DNA of 64,000 bases from Legionella sp. PC1000 (GCF_014109805.1 NZ_CP059400.1:2884001-2948000); one strand, 5' to 3'. Counted from the stretch's first letter, positions 19,307 to 28,918 are shown. Translations and numbers: made by a program. Notes: a model not told the origin generated them from the sequence alone.

Positions 19307-19774
19307 ATGGACCGCACTGATAAAAAAATACTTGATATACTTCAATCAAATTGCCAAATCAATAATCAAGAGCTCGCAGACATGGTTGCCTTATCCCCTT
19401 CTCCTTGCCTCCGCCGTGTGAAATTATTGGAAGATAATGGATACATAAAGAAAAAAGTGGCTCTTCTTGAACCCGAAAAAATAGGTTTAAAATTAGCCGT
19501 GATTGTTTTAGTTGGATTAAATAGTCACCAACCCGCTGTGATGAATCAGTTTGAAGAAGCGGTGCGTTTTCTTCCTGAAATCGTTCAATGTTATTTAATC
19601 ACAGGTCAATCCGCAGATTACGTATTAAAAGTAATTGTACCCGACCTAAATGCATACCAATCTTTTTTATTAGATAAGCTAACACGTATCAATGGAGTAA
19701 CGAGTGTCCAATCAAGTTTTATATTAAGAACTATTTGTGAAACAACTGCTCTTCCACTAGATCATCTCGATTAA
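19268..19774 (+). CDS. Lrp/AsnC family transcriptional regulator
   Basis: A feast/famine regulator. The conserved start of the fold is MDRTDKKILDILQSN, so the true start may be the ATG at 19307 (155 aa) and not 19268 (168 aa); neither has a clear ribosome-binding site. The N-terminal helix-turn-helix reads NNQELADMVALSPSPCLRRVKLLEDNGYI. The C-terminal RAM ligand domain follows (YLITGQSADYVLKVIVPDLNAYQSFL). Such proteins bind DNA as octamers and sense amino acids. The divergent MFS gene is the obvious candidate target, perhaps an amino-acid exporter or importer. Confidence 0.88.
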   Translation: MLKYKKFMLFLNTMDRTDKKILDILQSNCQINNQELADMVALSPSPCLRRVKLLEDNGYIKKKVALLEPEKIGLKLAVIVLVGLNSHQPAVMNQFEEAVRFLPEIVQCYLITGQSADYVLKVIVPDLNAYQSFLLDKLTRINGVTSVQSSFILRTICETTALPLDHLD

Positions 19775-19833
19775 TTATTTGCTTCTTTTGATTAAGGTTA
19801 ACCAATATTGATCTCATTTTTCAAAGGACCATC

Positions 19834-20451
19834 ATGCTCTGGGCGCTGATTTCACTATTTTTCTTCTGGCTAGTTTACAGAGAACTCACTGGTCACTTAC
19901 CCATATCCAAAGGCTATCTCACCGTATCGCTGATCTTGGCTTTGTTATTTGCGTGGCCTCCTTTTCATCACTGGCGTTTTGAACATTTTTTAACAGAAAT
20001 TGCGAGTGAATTAGCCGAAAATCATCCTGCAAAAGTACACTGCAATACTTTATTTGACACACTTTTCGATGAAGAACCAAGAGTTTATGGTCATGCGGAC
20101 CCCAAAACTGGATATATTGTTATCCAATATCCCAAATGCTCACTCTTGATGGATTATGTGAGTCATCCTGAGCGTGCAACTTTGGATGAAATCATCACGC
20201 TAAATATTCTAACCCATGAAAGCATGCACGCACGCGGTGAATATAATGAAGCAAAAACCGAATGTGAGGCAGTACAAAGAAATTATCGCACCGCACGCCT
20301 ACTTGGAGTTCCAGATAATATCGCCAAACAAAATGCTCTTGATTACTATAATGATGTTTACCTCAAGCGCCGTGATGGTTATTTCTCCAAAGAATGTGCC
20401 CCAGGTAAAGCAATGGATGAGCATTTAAGTGATTCGACTTGGAATGAATGA
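19834..20451 (+). CDS. Membrane-anchored putative zinc metallopeptidase (HExxH)
   Basis: 205 aa. AAGGACCATC precedes the ATG. Two N-terminal hydrophobic segments (LWALISLFFFWLVY and YLTVSLILALLFAWPPF) anchor it in the inner membrane. A soluble domain contains HESMH at residues 128-132, a canonical HExxH zinc motif, with glutamates at 136, 139 and 143 as possible third ligands. Four cysteines are scattered through the soluble part. I do not recognise a named peptidase family. Peptidase activity is inferred from the motif only. Confidence 0.6.
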   Translation: MLWALISLFFFWLVYRELTGHLPISKGYLTVSLILALLFAWPPFHHWRFEHFLTEIASELAENHPAKVHCNTLFDTLFDEEPRVYGHADPKTGYIVIQYPKCSLLMDYVSHPERATLDEIITLNILTHESMHARGEYNEAKTECEAVQRNYRTARLLGVPDNIAKQNALDYYNDVYLKRRDGYFSKECAPGKAMDEHLSDSTWNE

Positions 20452-20591
20452 ACGCTTAATTAAGTATTCATTATTAGCAATTGTTGACTAACCCTAATCA
20501 TTTCAAGGAATATAATGAATAACCTTTGACAACATAACCTACTGTAAATAAACATGAGAAATACATTTCTGCTCGAGACGATGATCGATTC

Positions 20592-21926
20592 ATGTTAAAG
20601 AAAATACTGTTCTTGATATTCTTGGTAGTAGGATTGTCAAGCTGCAATAAACGTGTTGCACAGCAAATCGTTTTGCCAGCTAAATTTCCTTCCAGTACAA
20701 AGGATTACAAACCCATGGCCGATTTACCTTATGTTGCTTGGTGGCAACAGTTCCATGATGTAGAATTGAATCAATTGATTGAAGCTGGCTTGAATAACAA
20801 CATGGACATTCACATTGCCATAGGAAACTTACAACAAGCACAAGGTGAATTGAAGCAAGTCAAGCTCAGTTGGCTTCCTCTAGTACAAATACTTGCTGGC
20901 TACTCTACCAATCCCGCCCTTGGAGCGCCCGGTGCATTTTATGGGATATGGCCCTATTATTTTGTGAACATTATGAAGCTTTGTGCGCAACAGAAGCAAG
21001 CCACATACAATGTTCAATTTTACCACGCTGCAATTGAGGGAATGCGCCTGGCATTAATTGGCCAAATCGCATCAGCTTACTTCACCTTAATTGCGCAATT
21101 AGAACAATTAAGATTATTGCAACAATTAGATAGTGACTTGAAGTCATTAATTAAATTGAGCCAAGGGGACATTAAAATTGGTTTAGAAAATGAAATTGCC
21201 CTAGCCCAGTTGCAAACTGATGAGCGTCTGATTGCCGCACAAATTAAACCTATTTTGCATAACATTGTGCTCAGTGAAAATGCGCTTCGTTATTTGATCA
21301 ATGCAAATCCTGGCAGGATAAACAATAAAAATAATTTCGCCAAAATAGATTTTTCCCGTTTTAAACCAGGCAGCTTACCCGCTACAGTATTAAACAATCG
21401 TCCTGATTTGAAAATGGCACTCTATGCCTTAAAGACCGCTCATGCAGGTATTAAAGTTGCCTACAGTGATTTTTTCCCCGGAATTCAGTTAGATGATTTT
21501 ATCGGTGAAGTAGATTTGCCAAACAGTACTTTTGCTGACACAACTGATGCTTACGTCAATTGGACGCTTGCCCCCAGTACCTTAGGAAAAATTGCGGCAA
21601 GTAAAGGCGCCTATAATGCAAAAGCTGCTGAATTCAATAAAACAGTCAGGCGGATTCTAAAAGAAGTCGATAATGACTATTCTGCCAACAGACGCATGAA
21701 TGAAAAATTTATGGCTTACTTAGGTGCCGAAAAGGATTATCGCCACAAATACAAATTACAACAAGGATTGTTAAAAACAGGATTAATTTCTTATAAAGAA
21801 TTATTACAAAGCAAAATCTATTTGGATAACTTGGCGCTCTCAACAAATCTGGCCAAGTTAGAACTTGTTATGTCATTGGTTATTTTATATCAAGACTTGG
21901 CGGGTGGATATGCATATACTCAATAG
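20592..21926 (+). CDS. Outer-membrane efflux lipoprotein (TolC/NodT family)
   Basis: A 444-aa outer-membrane factor. The N-terminus is a lipoprotein signal with lipobox VGLSSC (Cys18). The mature protein carries the two TolC-type repeats: an early WWQQFHDVELNQLIEAGLNNN motif and a later NNRPDLKMALYALKTAHAGIKVAYSDFFP motif, typical of RND/NodT outer-membrane channels. It is the first gene of a four-gene efflux operon with the adaptor and two FUSC proteins downstream. It would form the exit duct across the outer membrane. Confidence 0.9.
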   Translation: MLKKILFLIFLVVGLSSCNKRVAQQIVLPAKFPSSTKDYKPMADLPYVAWWQQFHDVELNQLIEAGLNNNMDIHIAIGNLQQAQGELKQVKLSWLPLVQILAGYSTNPALGAPGAFYGIWPYYFVNIMKLCAQQKQATYNVQFYHAAIEGMRLALIGQIASAYFTLIAQLEQLRLLQQLDSDLKSLIKLSQGDIKIGLENEIALAQLQTDERLIAAQIKPILHNIVLSENALRYLINANPGRINNKNNFAKIDFSRFKPGSLPATVLNNRPDLKMALYALKTAHAGIKVAYSDFFPGIQLDDFIGEVDLPNSTFADTTDAYVNWTLAPSTLGKIAASKGAYNAKAAEFNKTVRRILKEVDNDYSANRRMNEKFMAYLGAEKDYRHKYKLQQGLLKTGLISYKELLQSKIYLDNLALSTNLAKLELVMSLVILYQDLAGGYAYTQ

Positions 21927-22007
21927 TCACTCTAATAGCTCTTAGGAATAACCTGTGTGCAGCCAGGAATTTGGTTAAGTATGGAATTTTAACGGTAACT
22001 TATATTT

Positions 22008-23036
22008 ATGATACATTTACGCAGATATCGTCTACACGTTAAACAGGGATTTGTTCGATTAAAACACTGGTTTACCATAGCCAATGTCGTCATTTTGATT
22101 GGTATTGTAACGAGCATTATTTATATTTTTTCTTATTTATTCCCTTTCACAGATAATGCATTTGTCGTCAATAACGTACGCCCCGTCGCAGCGCTTGCGA
22201 ATGGCTATATCACAGACCTTTATGTGCAAAATGGAGAAATTGTTACAAAAGGACAAAAGCTTTTCACTGTCTTTCAAAAACCCTATATATATGTGGTGGA
22301 ACAACTTAGTGCGGATTTGGCAGGTGCCGAGGCACAATTAGCTGCGTTAAAAAGCACTTATGAGCGGGATCTCAAACTCAGTGAAAACGAGCAAAAAAGC
22401 TACATCAGGCTCAAACAGGATGATCAAAAATATTCTAAAGGCTACGCGTTAAAATCGGTCTCTCTTATTACCTTACAAAATTCCCAACAAGAAACAAAAG
22501 CTGCTCAATATAAATGGGATGCCGCTTTAAAACAGTTGGAAATTGTTCAACATCAAATGAAAGCACAAGAAAATGAAATTAAATCCCTTCACGCACGATT
22601 AAAAAATGCCAAAGTGAATTTGGAACAAACCAATGTATACGCACAATGTAATGGGATTATTCAAAATTTGTTTTTTAGTATTGGAACACCAGTAAATATT
22701 AATCAACCTCTTTTTTCTTTAGTGGATGTAGATAATATTTACATTCAAGCAAATTTTAATGAAACGGATTTGGGGCATGTGCGTAAAGGCGCAAAAGTAT
22801 TGATATTTCCCAGAATGTATCTGGGAAGAAAAATGTTTCATGGTGTAATTGATTCAGATTATTGGTCGGCTAATCGACAATTAGTAGACAACCGTACTCA
22901 GCTACAAAATGTCATCAATGAAAATCAATGGATCTTATTACCACAAAGACTTCCCGTGATCATTCGAATCACCGATCCTGATCCTCATTACCCGCTGCGC
23001 CTTGGGACAAGTGCCTATGTCTATATCAAAGTTTAA
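22008..23036 (+). CDS. HlyD/EmrA-type periplasmic adaptor
   Basis: A 342-aa membrane-fusion protein. One N-terminal transmembrane helix (IANVVILIGIVTSIIYIFSYL) is followed by the half-lipoyl motif VRPVAALANGYITDLYVQNG. A long helical hairpin rich in Gln and Lys (about residues 95-210) leads to the second half-lipoyl (NVYAQCNGIIQNLFFSIG) and a beta-barrel domain. It would bridge the inner-membrane pump and the outer-membrane channel. It lies 81 bp after the channel gene and overlaps the first FUSC gene by about 20 bp, supporting translational coupling. Confidence 0.88.
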   Translation: MIHLRRYRLHVKQGFVRLKHWFTIANVVILIGIVTSIIYIFSYLFPFTDNAFVVNNVRPVAALANGYITDLYVQNGEIVTKGQKLFTVFQKPYIYVVEQLSADLAGAEAQLAALKSTYERDLKLSENEQKSYIRLKQDDQKYSKGYALKSVSLITLQNSQQETKAAQYKWDAALKQLEIVQHQMKAQENEIKSLHARLKNAKVNLEQTNVYAQCNGIIQNLFFSIGTPVNINQPLFSLVDVDNIYIQANFNETDLGHVRKGAKVLIFPRMYLGRKMFHGVIDSDYWSANRQLVDNRTQLQNVINENQWILLPQRLPVIIRITDPDPHYPLRLGTSAYVYIKV

Positions 23037-23949
23037 GCAATGGCTTGATGAAGTTGATCCCTACGCATTACAACGAATTACTCTATATAAGTGTCTCTTT
23101 GTTGCGACTATAGAAGTATATGTTTATTGGTTGTTTCAACCTGTCAGTTTCCTTACTTTTTTTGCTCCCTTTCTTTTGGTTGGCATGTATGAAGCCCCAG
23201 TACTCACCACTTTTAAAGAAAAAGAGTGGTTGCTGTTTTTTATTGGCATTGCAATTATTCTCATCAGTGTATCCTTTTATCTTGTCTATCCATTTCGTGG
23301 CATCTTTTTCTTTTATTCAGTGTTTGCCTTCACAGTAACTTATTTCTGTGTATTAAAATATTTCTATGCACTAAAAAATTTAATCATGTTGCTTATAGCA
23401 ACTGGAGCTGTAGTTTTGAGCACAGAGCCACCTGCTAACCTTGAAGTCGCATATGGTTTTATTTCATCAACTTCATTAGCGATGATCTTTGTATTCATTA
23501 GTTTGAAATGTTTCCCCAATGTCTATTTAATCGTATGGAACAGGGCCATGCAAAAATTTATTCAATACCTTGAGGAAGATATTGATTCTGCCATAAATCA
23601 GAATAATAACAGTCCTACAGGAGAGGAGATTCTTCATTTGGGAATGGTACGAAACTATCGACGAATGCTTCCTAAAAAATACATCATGCAAGCGTGTCGT
23701 ATTTCGGTACACATAAGAAATATCCAACACGCATTAGATAATTTATATTATGAGGCAAAGAATGAGATATTTTGGTACGGTATAAAAAATAATCTCCGTT
23801 GGCTTAGGCTCAATATGCAAACGTATACACAATGCGGCACGCCCACAATGCCCATAGAACCAGAAACAAAATTACAGCATTACGTTATGCATTGCTTACA
23901 ACAAGCATTTATCCGTTGGAATAAATTATGCTTTCTGCGACACAACTGA
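23017..23949 (+). CDS. FUSC-type efflux protein, first half
   Basis: About 310 aa from the ATG at 23017, which overlaps the adaptor gene. A frame extension to 23002 is less likely. It has about six predicted transmembrane helices in residues 25-185, then a soluble helical tail. The pattern resembles the N-terminal half of FUSC/aromatic-acid exporter proteins (AaeB type), with the second half encoded by the next gene, which overlaps by 22 bp. Likely substrates are aromatic or hydrophobic acids, by family analogy only. Confidence 0.7.
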   Translation: MSISKFKQWLDEVDPYALQRITLYKCLFVATIEVYVYWLFQPVSFLTFFAPFLLVGMYEAPVLTTFKEKEWLLFFIGIAIILISVSFYLVYPFRGIFFFYSVFAFTVTYFCVLKYFYALKNLIMLLIATGAVVLSTEPPANLEVAYGFISSTSLAMIFVFISLKCFPNVYLIVWNRAMQKFIQYLEEDIDSAINQNNNSPTGEEILHLGMVRNYRRMLPKKYIMQACRISVHIRNIQHALDNLYYEAKNEIFWYGIKNNLRWLRLNMQTYTQCGTPTMPIEPETKLQHYVMHCLQQAFIRWNKLCFLRHN

Positions 23950-24818
23950 AAAAGAAACTTGATTATGCACGTTTTACTCAACTGGCAATTATGTTTATGG
24001 TTGCCATGTTGATTTATTTATTTTCAACGATACCTCATAAATTTTGGGTTTTACTCACGGTTCTGGTGATTAGCGCAGGAATTGAACCCGGGCTTATTAT
24101 CAGACGAGCTGTTCATCGTATTGGTGGAACTTTTGCCGCTTTGTTGATTTTGATTCCTTTAATTTATCTAATGCAGTTAAATTATCGATTAATCCCTGTC
24201 GTATTTATTATTTGCATCATTGGATTATCTGTTTCAGCATTAAACACACGCCGCTACGATATTAGTGTATTTTTCATTACTGTTGTAGTTTTTTTGCTAT
24301 TAGCGCAAACTACTGATGCGAATTCACCTGCAGGCCCATTTGAAATGGTAGTGAATCGCGGCATCTGTACCTTAATCGGTATTTTTATTGTTCTAGTAGG
24401 TGATTATTTTTTATTTCAAGCTTATCGTTATTCACAAAAACTCTATTTATTTCACCAGATGATTGTTTATAATTTTTTTAACAAAATCGTTAAGGAAATA
24501 ATTAAGTGTCGGACAGAAAAAATTAATACGTTTATTTTTGTTGAAAAACTACGAAGTCAAGTAATTAAAAATTGTGCCCCCATTGCAATTAGTTCTGAAA
24601 ATTTAAAACTGGAAGTTAAAATCAGCCCTGAAACCAAAAAACGAATTGATATTTTTCAGGAAACAATTTGGGATATACGCAGGCTCATATTTGCATTATG
24701 TGTTTCTGAATTTGTTCTCCATTCCACACCAGCAACTGAGAAACACCTACAACAATTTAAGATCCTTATGAATAAAGCAAGGAACAATTTTATTTATACT
24801 CAGGATATTTTAGAGTAG
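23928..24818 (+). CDS. FUSC-type efflux protein, second half
   Basis: A 296-aa membrane protein with about six helices. Its FUSC-like core reads FWVLLTVLVISAGIEPGLIIRRAVHRIGGTF, the conserved motif that gives these transporters their signature, followed by a soluble tail. It overlaps the preceding gene by 22 bp. Most AaeB-like pumps carry two such membrane/soluble units in one chain of about 650 aa. Here two separate proteins probably assemble as a heterodimer. A strong hairpin at 24863-24900 ends the operon. Confidence 0.8.
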   Translation: MLSATQLKKKLDYARFTQLAIMFMVAMLIYLFSTIPHKFWVLLTVLVISAGIEPGLIIRRAVHRIGGTFAALLILIPLIYLMQLNYRLIPVVFIICIIGLSVSALNTRRYDISVFFITVVVFLLLAQTTDANSPAGPFEMVVNRGICTLIGIFIVLVGDYFLFQAYRYSQKLYLFHQMIVYNFFNKIVKEIIKCRTEKINTFIFVEKLRSQVIKNCAPIAISSENLKLEVKISPETKKRIDIFQETIWDIRRLIFALCVSEFVLHSTPATEKHLQQFKILMNKARNNFIYTQDILE

Positions 24819-24862
24819 CCTTTCTTCCTATTATTGTAAGTTTGAAACTAAAAACCTAGGGC

Positions 24863-24900
24863 AAAGTATTCAATAAGCTTGATGAATTATTGAATACTTT
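24863..24900. terminator. Bidirectional terminator hairpin
   Basis: Perfect 14-bp stem AAAGTATTCAATAA / TTATTGAATACTTT with a 10-nt loop. It lies between the end of the efflux operon and the convergent gene ending at 24939, with A/T-rich sequence on both sides. Confidence 0.8.
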
Positions 24901-24938
24901 CAATCTCGTTTTATTTGTACCTCAAAGAGAACTTAATA

Positions 24939-25463
24939 TCAAAATCCCAATTGATTCATGGTGGGTCCAGGCATGGGTTGTCTCTTTTCTTTGATAACAT
25001 CATTTAAAATTCTTAATTCAGAAACAGCAGTTCTTTTCTTTTGCTCTAAAACCAGAATAGCATCATTCGCGCGCTTAATTTCATCAGATGTTTTTGATAT
25101 TTCTTCACTGATACTCCTTTCCTCATATTCATACATCTCCATAGGAGAAATACCCATTGCTTTTAATCCTAGATTTCGATCGGTTTGATTCGTTTCCATG
25201 AGCACCTCGTTGCGAGTTGATTGGTATGATTCTTCATGGATTGCGGTTGCTTCATAAGTCTTTAGGTGAGCCTTTTGCCGTCCTATAAAGTAAGCCCTGC
25301 GCGTTCCAGCCTCATTCAAAACCTTTTTGAGTTCATCAACTCGATTATCCAGAGACACGAAATGCGGTTCGTAAGAGTGGTTAATTTCGATTAGTTTATC
25401 CAAGCTTTGTTGATTAAAGTATCGGCGCAGCTCAGCAGGGGTTTTAAGCGGAAATTTTGACAT
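24939..25463 (-). CDS. Uncharacterised coiled-coil protein
   Basis: A 174-aa soluble, charged and largely helical protein. AGGCGAATGAATT precedes the ATG. Heptad-like runs occur at YEEERSISEEISKTSDEIKRAND and LEQKKRTAVSELRIL (split here by about ten residues). The tail is Pro/Met rich (RQPMPGPTMNQLGF). No signal peptide, membrane span or recognised domain. It could be a type IV substrate, but no clear acidic tail is present, so I leave it unassigned. It converges on the efflux operon. Confidence 0.55.
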   Translation of the reverse strand: MSKFPLKTPAELRRYFNQQSLDKLIEINHSYEPHFVSLDNRVDELKKVLNEAGTRRAYFIGRQKAHLKTYEATAIHEESYQSTRNEVLMETNQTDRNLGLKAMGISPMEMYEYEERSISEEISKTSDEIKRANDAILVLEQKKRTAVSELRILNDVIKEKRQPMPGPTMNQLGF

Positions 25464-25630
25464 AATTCATTCGCCTGTATGTGAAAAACTCTGAATAATA
25501 TCACTCTTTATCCATATAAGAAACTATTCCATCATTGTGTTTATTTCTCACTCTATAGTATTCAGGAGCTATTTAGAATTTTGGGATTGAAGTGTCTCGT
25601 TTTACCAAACAATTTAACACGAAAGCATAT

Positions 25631-26275
25631 CTAGCCATCAAGCCTCGCTAAAACATTGAACTCAGTATTAGGAAAAGCATGAAACAGATTAATTTTTATG
25701 AGATCTGCCAAAGTTTTAGTTTCCATTTTTCGCATAACATTTGCGCGGTGGACTTCTACCGTAGATATAGATATATCAAGTTCATGAGCTATTTGTTTGT
25801 TTAATTTCCCTTCAATGACTAAATCCATAACCTGTCGTTCACGTTTGGTTAAGCGTTCCAGGCGTTGATAGAAATCAGATTGAGACTGGATGGAATTAGT
25901 GTGAATTTTTTTAAGGCATTTTTGCGTAATTTCCAGCAAATGCTGGTGATTTACCGGCTTAAGAATAAAATCAGCAGCTCCAGCCTTCATAGCTCGCACA
26001 GCCATTGGAATATCACCGTATCCGGTGATCATGATTACTGAGAGTTGAGTTCTTAAAGTATTAATATGTTCCAGTAACTCCAGTCCGCTCATGATAGGCA
26101 TACGCACATCGATAATTAAACATCCTTTTTGTGTCGCATCATAACTATCCAGAAAGGCTTTGGCATTTTCATAAGTTTTTACTGGGATATTTACTGATTC
26201 AAATAACCAACGAAATGACTGGCAAATTTCAGGATCATCATCTACTACAAAAACAGCTACATTAGCAAAACCCAT
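25631..26275 (-). CDS. FixJ/TtrR-type response regulator
   Basis: A 214-aa two-component regulator. The N-terminal receiver (about 1-120) has the acidic pair VDDDPE, the phospho-acceptor Asp in IIDVRMPIMSG, and Lys in ILKPV. The C-terminal LuxR-type helix-turn-helix reads LTKRERQVMDLVIEGKLNKQIAHELDISISTVEVHRANVM. The conserved FixJ motif TGYGDIPMAVRAMKAGAADF is present. AAGGGA precedes the ATG. No histidine kinase is adjacent. It is divergent from phaB, which makes PHB synthesis a candidate target; the 303-bp spacer holds no other gene. Confidence 0.92.
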   Translation of the reverse strand: MGFANVAVFVVDDDPEICQSFRWLFESVNIPVKTYENAKAFLDSYDATQKGCLIIDVRMPIMSGLELLEHINTLRTQLSVIMITGYGDIPMAVRAMKAGAADFILKPVNHQHLLEITQKCLKKIHTNSIQSQSDFYQRLERLTKRERQVMDLVIEGKLNKQIAHELDISISTVEVHRANVMRKMETKTLADLIKINLFHAFPNTEFNVLARLDG

Positions 26276-26578
26276 ATCAATTCCCTTGGTTAAATAATAC
26301 TAAAATAATTAGAAAGCACAATGCGGCTATCCCCAATATAAACGGTTAATTTTTCTTAATTAAAGCAATTCCTGCATTACGAAAAACTCTTCGACCACTT
26401 TAACAGATTTAACCGCTTTTCTATCCATTTTCGTGAATTTTAGTTTATTAGGGTTTACCATAGCGCCTTCCAAGGTAAAAACTAACTAGTCATATTACGA
26501 TAAAATTTTGAATAATATCGAAACGCTTAATCTAGCATAAAGAAAGCCAATATCCAATTTCATCGGGAGATTCTATTC

Positions 26579-27325
26579 ATGGATAGAAAAATAGCAGTTG
26601 TTACTGGAGGTACAGGAGGAATAGGTACTGCAATTTGCCGTCGTCTCGCAGCGAATTATAAAGTTGTTGCGTGTTACTTTAAAAATGGTAAACATGATGA
26701 AGTATTGCAATGGCAAACTGCACAAAAAAAAGCAGGGTATGATATTGAAATTCTTTTTGCAAATTTAATCAATTTTTCTGATTGTGAAACACTCACCAAT
26801 TCAATTATTGAGCGCTTTGGCCGCATTGACATCCTGATAAATAACGCAGGGGCCACATGCGATGTCAGCTTAAAAAAAATGGAACCTCACCATTGGCAAC
26901 AGATAATTGATGCAAATTTAACAAGCACTTTCAATATTACACGTAACGTTCTGCCCTTCATGATTGAGAATAATTACGGGCGTATTGTGTGTATTTCATC
27001 AATTAATGGTCGAAAAGGACAATTGGGTCAATGCAATTATGCGGCAACAAAATCTGCATTATTTGGATTCTCAAAAAGCTTGGCTCTGGAAGTTGCAAAT
27101 AAAGGAATCACTGTAAATACCATTTCCCCTGGTTATATTGAAACATCCATGGTCACTACTTTGAAAAAAGACATCCTTGATAAAATCACAAGCAGTATCC
27201 CGGTAGGACGACTAGGTAAACCCGAAGAAGTTGCCAATGCAGTTTCATTTTTAGTAAGTGAAGAAGCGGGATTTATTACGGGTTCTAATATAGATATCAA
27301 TGGCGGTCAATATATGAGTGCTTAA
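26579..27325 (+). CDS. phaB: Acetoacetyl-CoA reductase
   Basis: A 248-aa short-chain dehydrogenase that reduces acetoacetyl-CoA to (R)-3-hydroxybutyryl-CoA, the PHB monomer, using NADPH. The nucleotide site TGGTGGIG, NNAG, catalytic Ser in CISSING and YAATK are all present. The NGRKGQLGQCNYAA and SPGYIETSM motifs are characteristic of PhaB and its FabG relatives. CATCGGGAGA precedes the ATG. PHA depolymerase follows two genes downstream and PHA synthase is at 62156-63946, which supports the PhaB assignment over FabG. Confidence 0.85.
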   Translation: MDRKIAVVTGGTGGIGTAICRRLAANYKVVACYFKNGKHDEVLQWQTAQKKAGYDIEILFANLINFSDCETLTNSIIERFGRIDILINNAGATCDVSLKKMEPHHWQQIIDANLTSTFNITRNVLPFMIENNYGRIVCISSINGRKGQLGQCNYAATKSALFGFSKSLALEVANKGITVNTISPGYIETSMVTTLKKDILDKITSSIPVGRLGKPEEVANAVSFLVSEEAGFITGSNIDINGGQYMSA

Positions 27326-27646
27326 TTGAGTTCTGCAATCGCCCATAGCCAAATCACATTCCAGCCAATGATGTGATTTGGTCTGAATTGAATAGAACAT
27401 ATTTTATTTCAAATATAAAATTCATGGCCAATACAGATAATATTGAAGAAATTAAATTAGATCTTTCAACACTCTAACAGTCTACACTTCACTCACTTCT
27501 CAAAAACAAGATAAAATAGTGCCTTTTTCTTTCTTTGTGTAATAAGATGGAAATAATAAAGCATTTTTTACTCAAAAATAACTTTAGTATTCAACTGAAA
27601 ATCAATAACAAATGACATTTATTGAGTTTTTCGTGGGAGATGAATC
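27326..27646. terminator. phaB 3' region with hairpin
   Basis: 321-bp spacer. An 11-bp stem CCAAATCACAT / ATGTGATTTGG (27349-27359 and 27371-27381) lies shortly after the phaB stop and probably acts as a terminator, though without a long T run. The rest is AT-rich and holds the promoter and the GTGGGAGATG ribosome site of the next gene. Confidence 0.5.
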
Positions 27647-28828
27647 ATGCCAAAGCTTCATCCTAATATTGAGCTAGTAGAGGTAAAAAAAGACGAGTTG
27701 CCAGAGAAAATTGCATCCTCTTTATCAAAGGGAATCACGGAAAAAAGAATATTATGCGATCAATTTGGTGCTTATTATCTGATCAAAAAACCGGATCCCC
27801 TAACAGTAGAAGATGTATTTAAAGGATATCTTTCTAATGAGGAACTGAAAAATCCTTCATTTGATACAATGGAACATATTTTCTCAATCAAACTTGAAAG
27901 TGCTTTTCTTGAGGTTTTAATTCCTCTTATGGCAAAAAAAATGTTTGAGGGTATTTTAGTTGTCCCCGAAAACTATCTTTATGTTGATAAAGATAAGTCA
28001 ATCGGCGTCATTTCTAAATTCATAAACAGTTTTTCCGAATTTTTAGCAAAAAAAGAAGCAGTCAAATCAGAACCTTTATTCGAACGAGAATATTTACCCA
28101 AACGTGCTCATCTATCACTCACATCAGAAGAAGCAAGAATTCTAGGTCAATTGTATGCCGTAGCTTTAGTTTTTAATTTATGGGATTTATTAAATTCTAA
28201 ATTACTCAACTCTGGCTATTGCATGGATAGTAATGCTGTAAAGCGAGCCGCCATTGTTGATTTTGGTTGTGCAGGTATTCTGAGTTACAAAGGACGGCAT
28301 GCAGATACTTTAGCATTGGATGATCCTGATTTTTCTCCGGCTAAAAAAATAAGTTACTCATTTTTTGGACAGAACTATCGTGATCATTACCGTCATGGTT
28401 TTGCTCTCCCCTTTGATAAATTAGTTGCGCCTCTACTTCCTCATACAGTAATTTCTGATTTATTCAACATGTCTGAAAAAGATCCAATTAGCCGCTCCAT
28501 GCTTGAAGGTTTTTGTGAGGCAATTACAGTAGCTGAGAAAAATATGAATCAAAACCCTCATTTATTAGAAGAAGCATTAATACAGTCATTCAACGCAATT
28601 ACTTTAGATTCTTCATTACACGCCGATGAATTGAAATCCCATTTAAATGCTGAGTTTTATGGTAAAGCAGAAAAAAATTCACATTCCCTGGTGGCGCTTC
28701 TTCAACAACGTCTTGTCAGCGCCAAGATGCTTATCTATCAATTTAAAGCAGGAAAACCGGCAACCATGATTCATGAGGAAATAAGGGACTGCTATTATTA
28801 TTCTCAGTGTTGGGGAAACACAAAATGA
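27647..28828 (+). CDS. Kinase-like fold protein, putative effector
   Basis: 393 aa, soluble, no signal peptide. Its layout suggests an atypical kinase of the HipA/PI-kinase/Lpg2603 type. The pattern is FGAYYLIKK (candidate ATP-binding lysine at residues 47-48), then helices with SIKLESAFLEVL, VVPENYLYVDKDKSIGVISKFI, a later helix (YAVALVFNLWDLLNSKLL), and AAIVDFG with Asp205 as a possible metal ligand. No known Legionella kinase name can be attached. The gene sits between phaB and phaZ on the same strand, but its own ribosome site and spacing suggest separate transcription. Activity is inference from motif order. Confidence 0.55.
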   Translation: MPKLHPNIELVEVKKDELPEKIASSLSKGITEKRILCDQFGAYYLIKKPDPLTVEDVFKGYLSNEELKNPSFDTMEHIFSIKLESAFLEVLIPLMAKKMFEGILVVPENYLYVDKDKSIGVISKFINSFSEFLAKKEAVKSEPLFEREYLPKRAHLSLTSEEARILGQLYAVALVFNLWDLLNSKLLNSGYCMDSNAVKRAAIVDFGCAGILSYKGRHADTLALDDPDFSPAKKISYSFFGQNYRDHYRHGFALPFDKLVAPLLPHTVISDLFNMSEKDPISRSMLEGFCEAITVAEKNMNQNPHLLEEALIQSFNAITLDSSLHADELKSHLNAEFYGKAEKNSHSLVALLQQRLVSAKMLIYQFKAGKPATMIHEEIRDCYYYSQCWGNTK

Positions 28829-28918
28829 GAGAATTTGCTATTTTATAATTTTGTGTATATTACTTAATATTGTAATCCACCATTCCAGTTGAATCATCCT
28901 AAAATGCGAGGCATGTAA

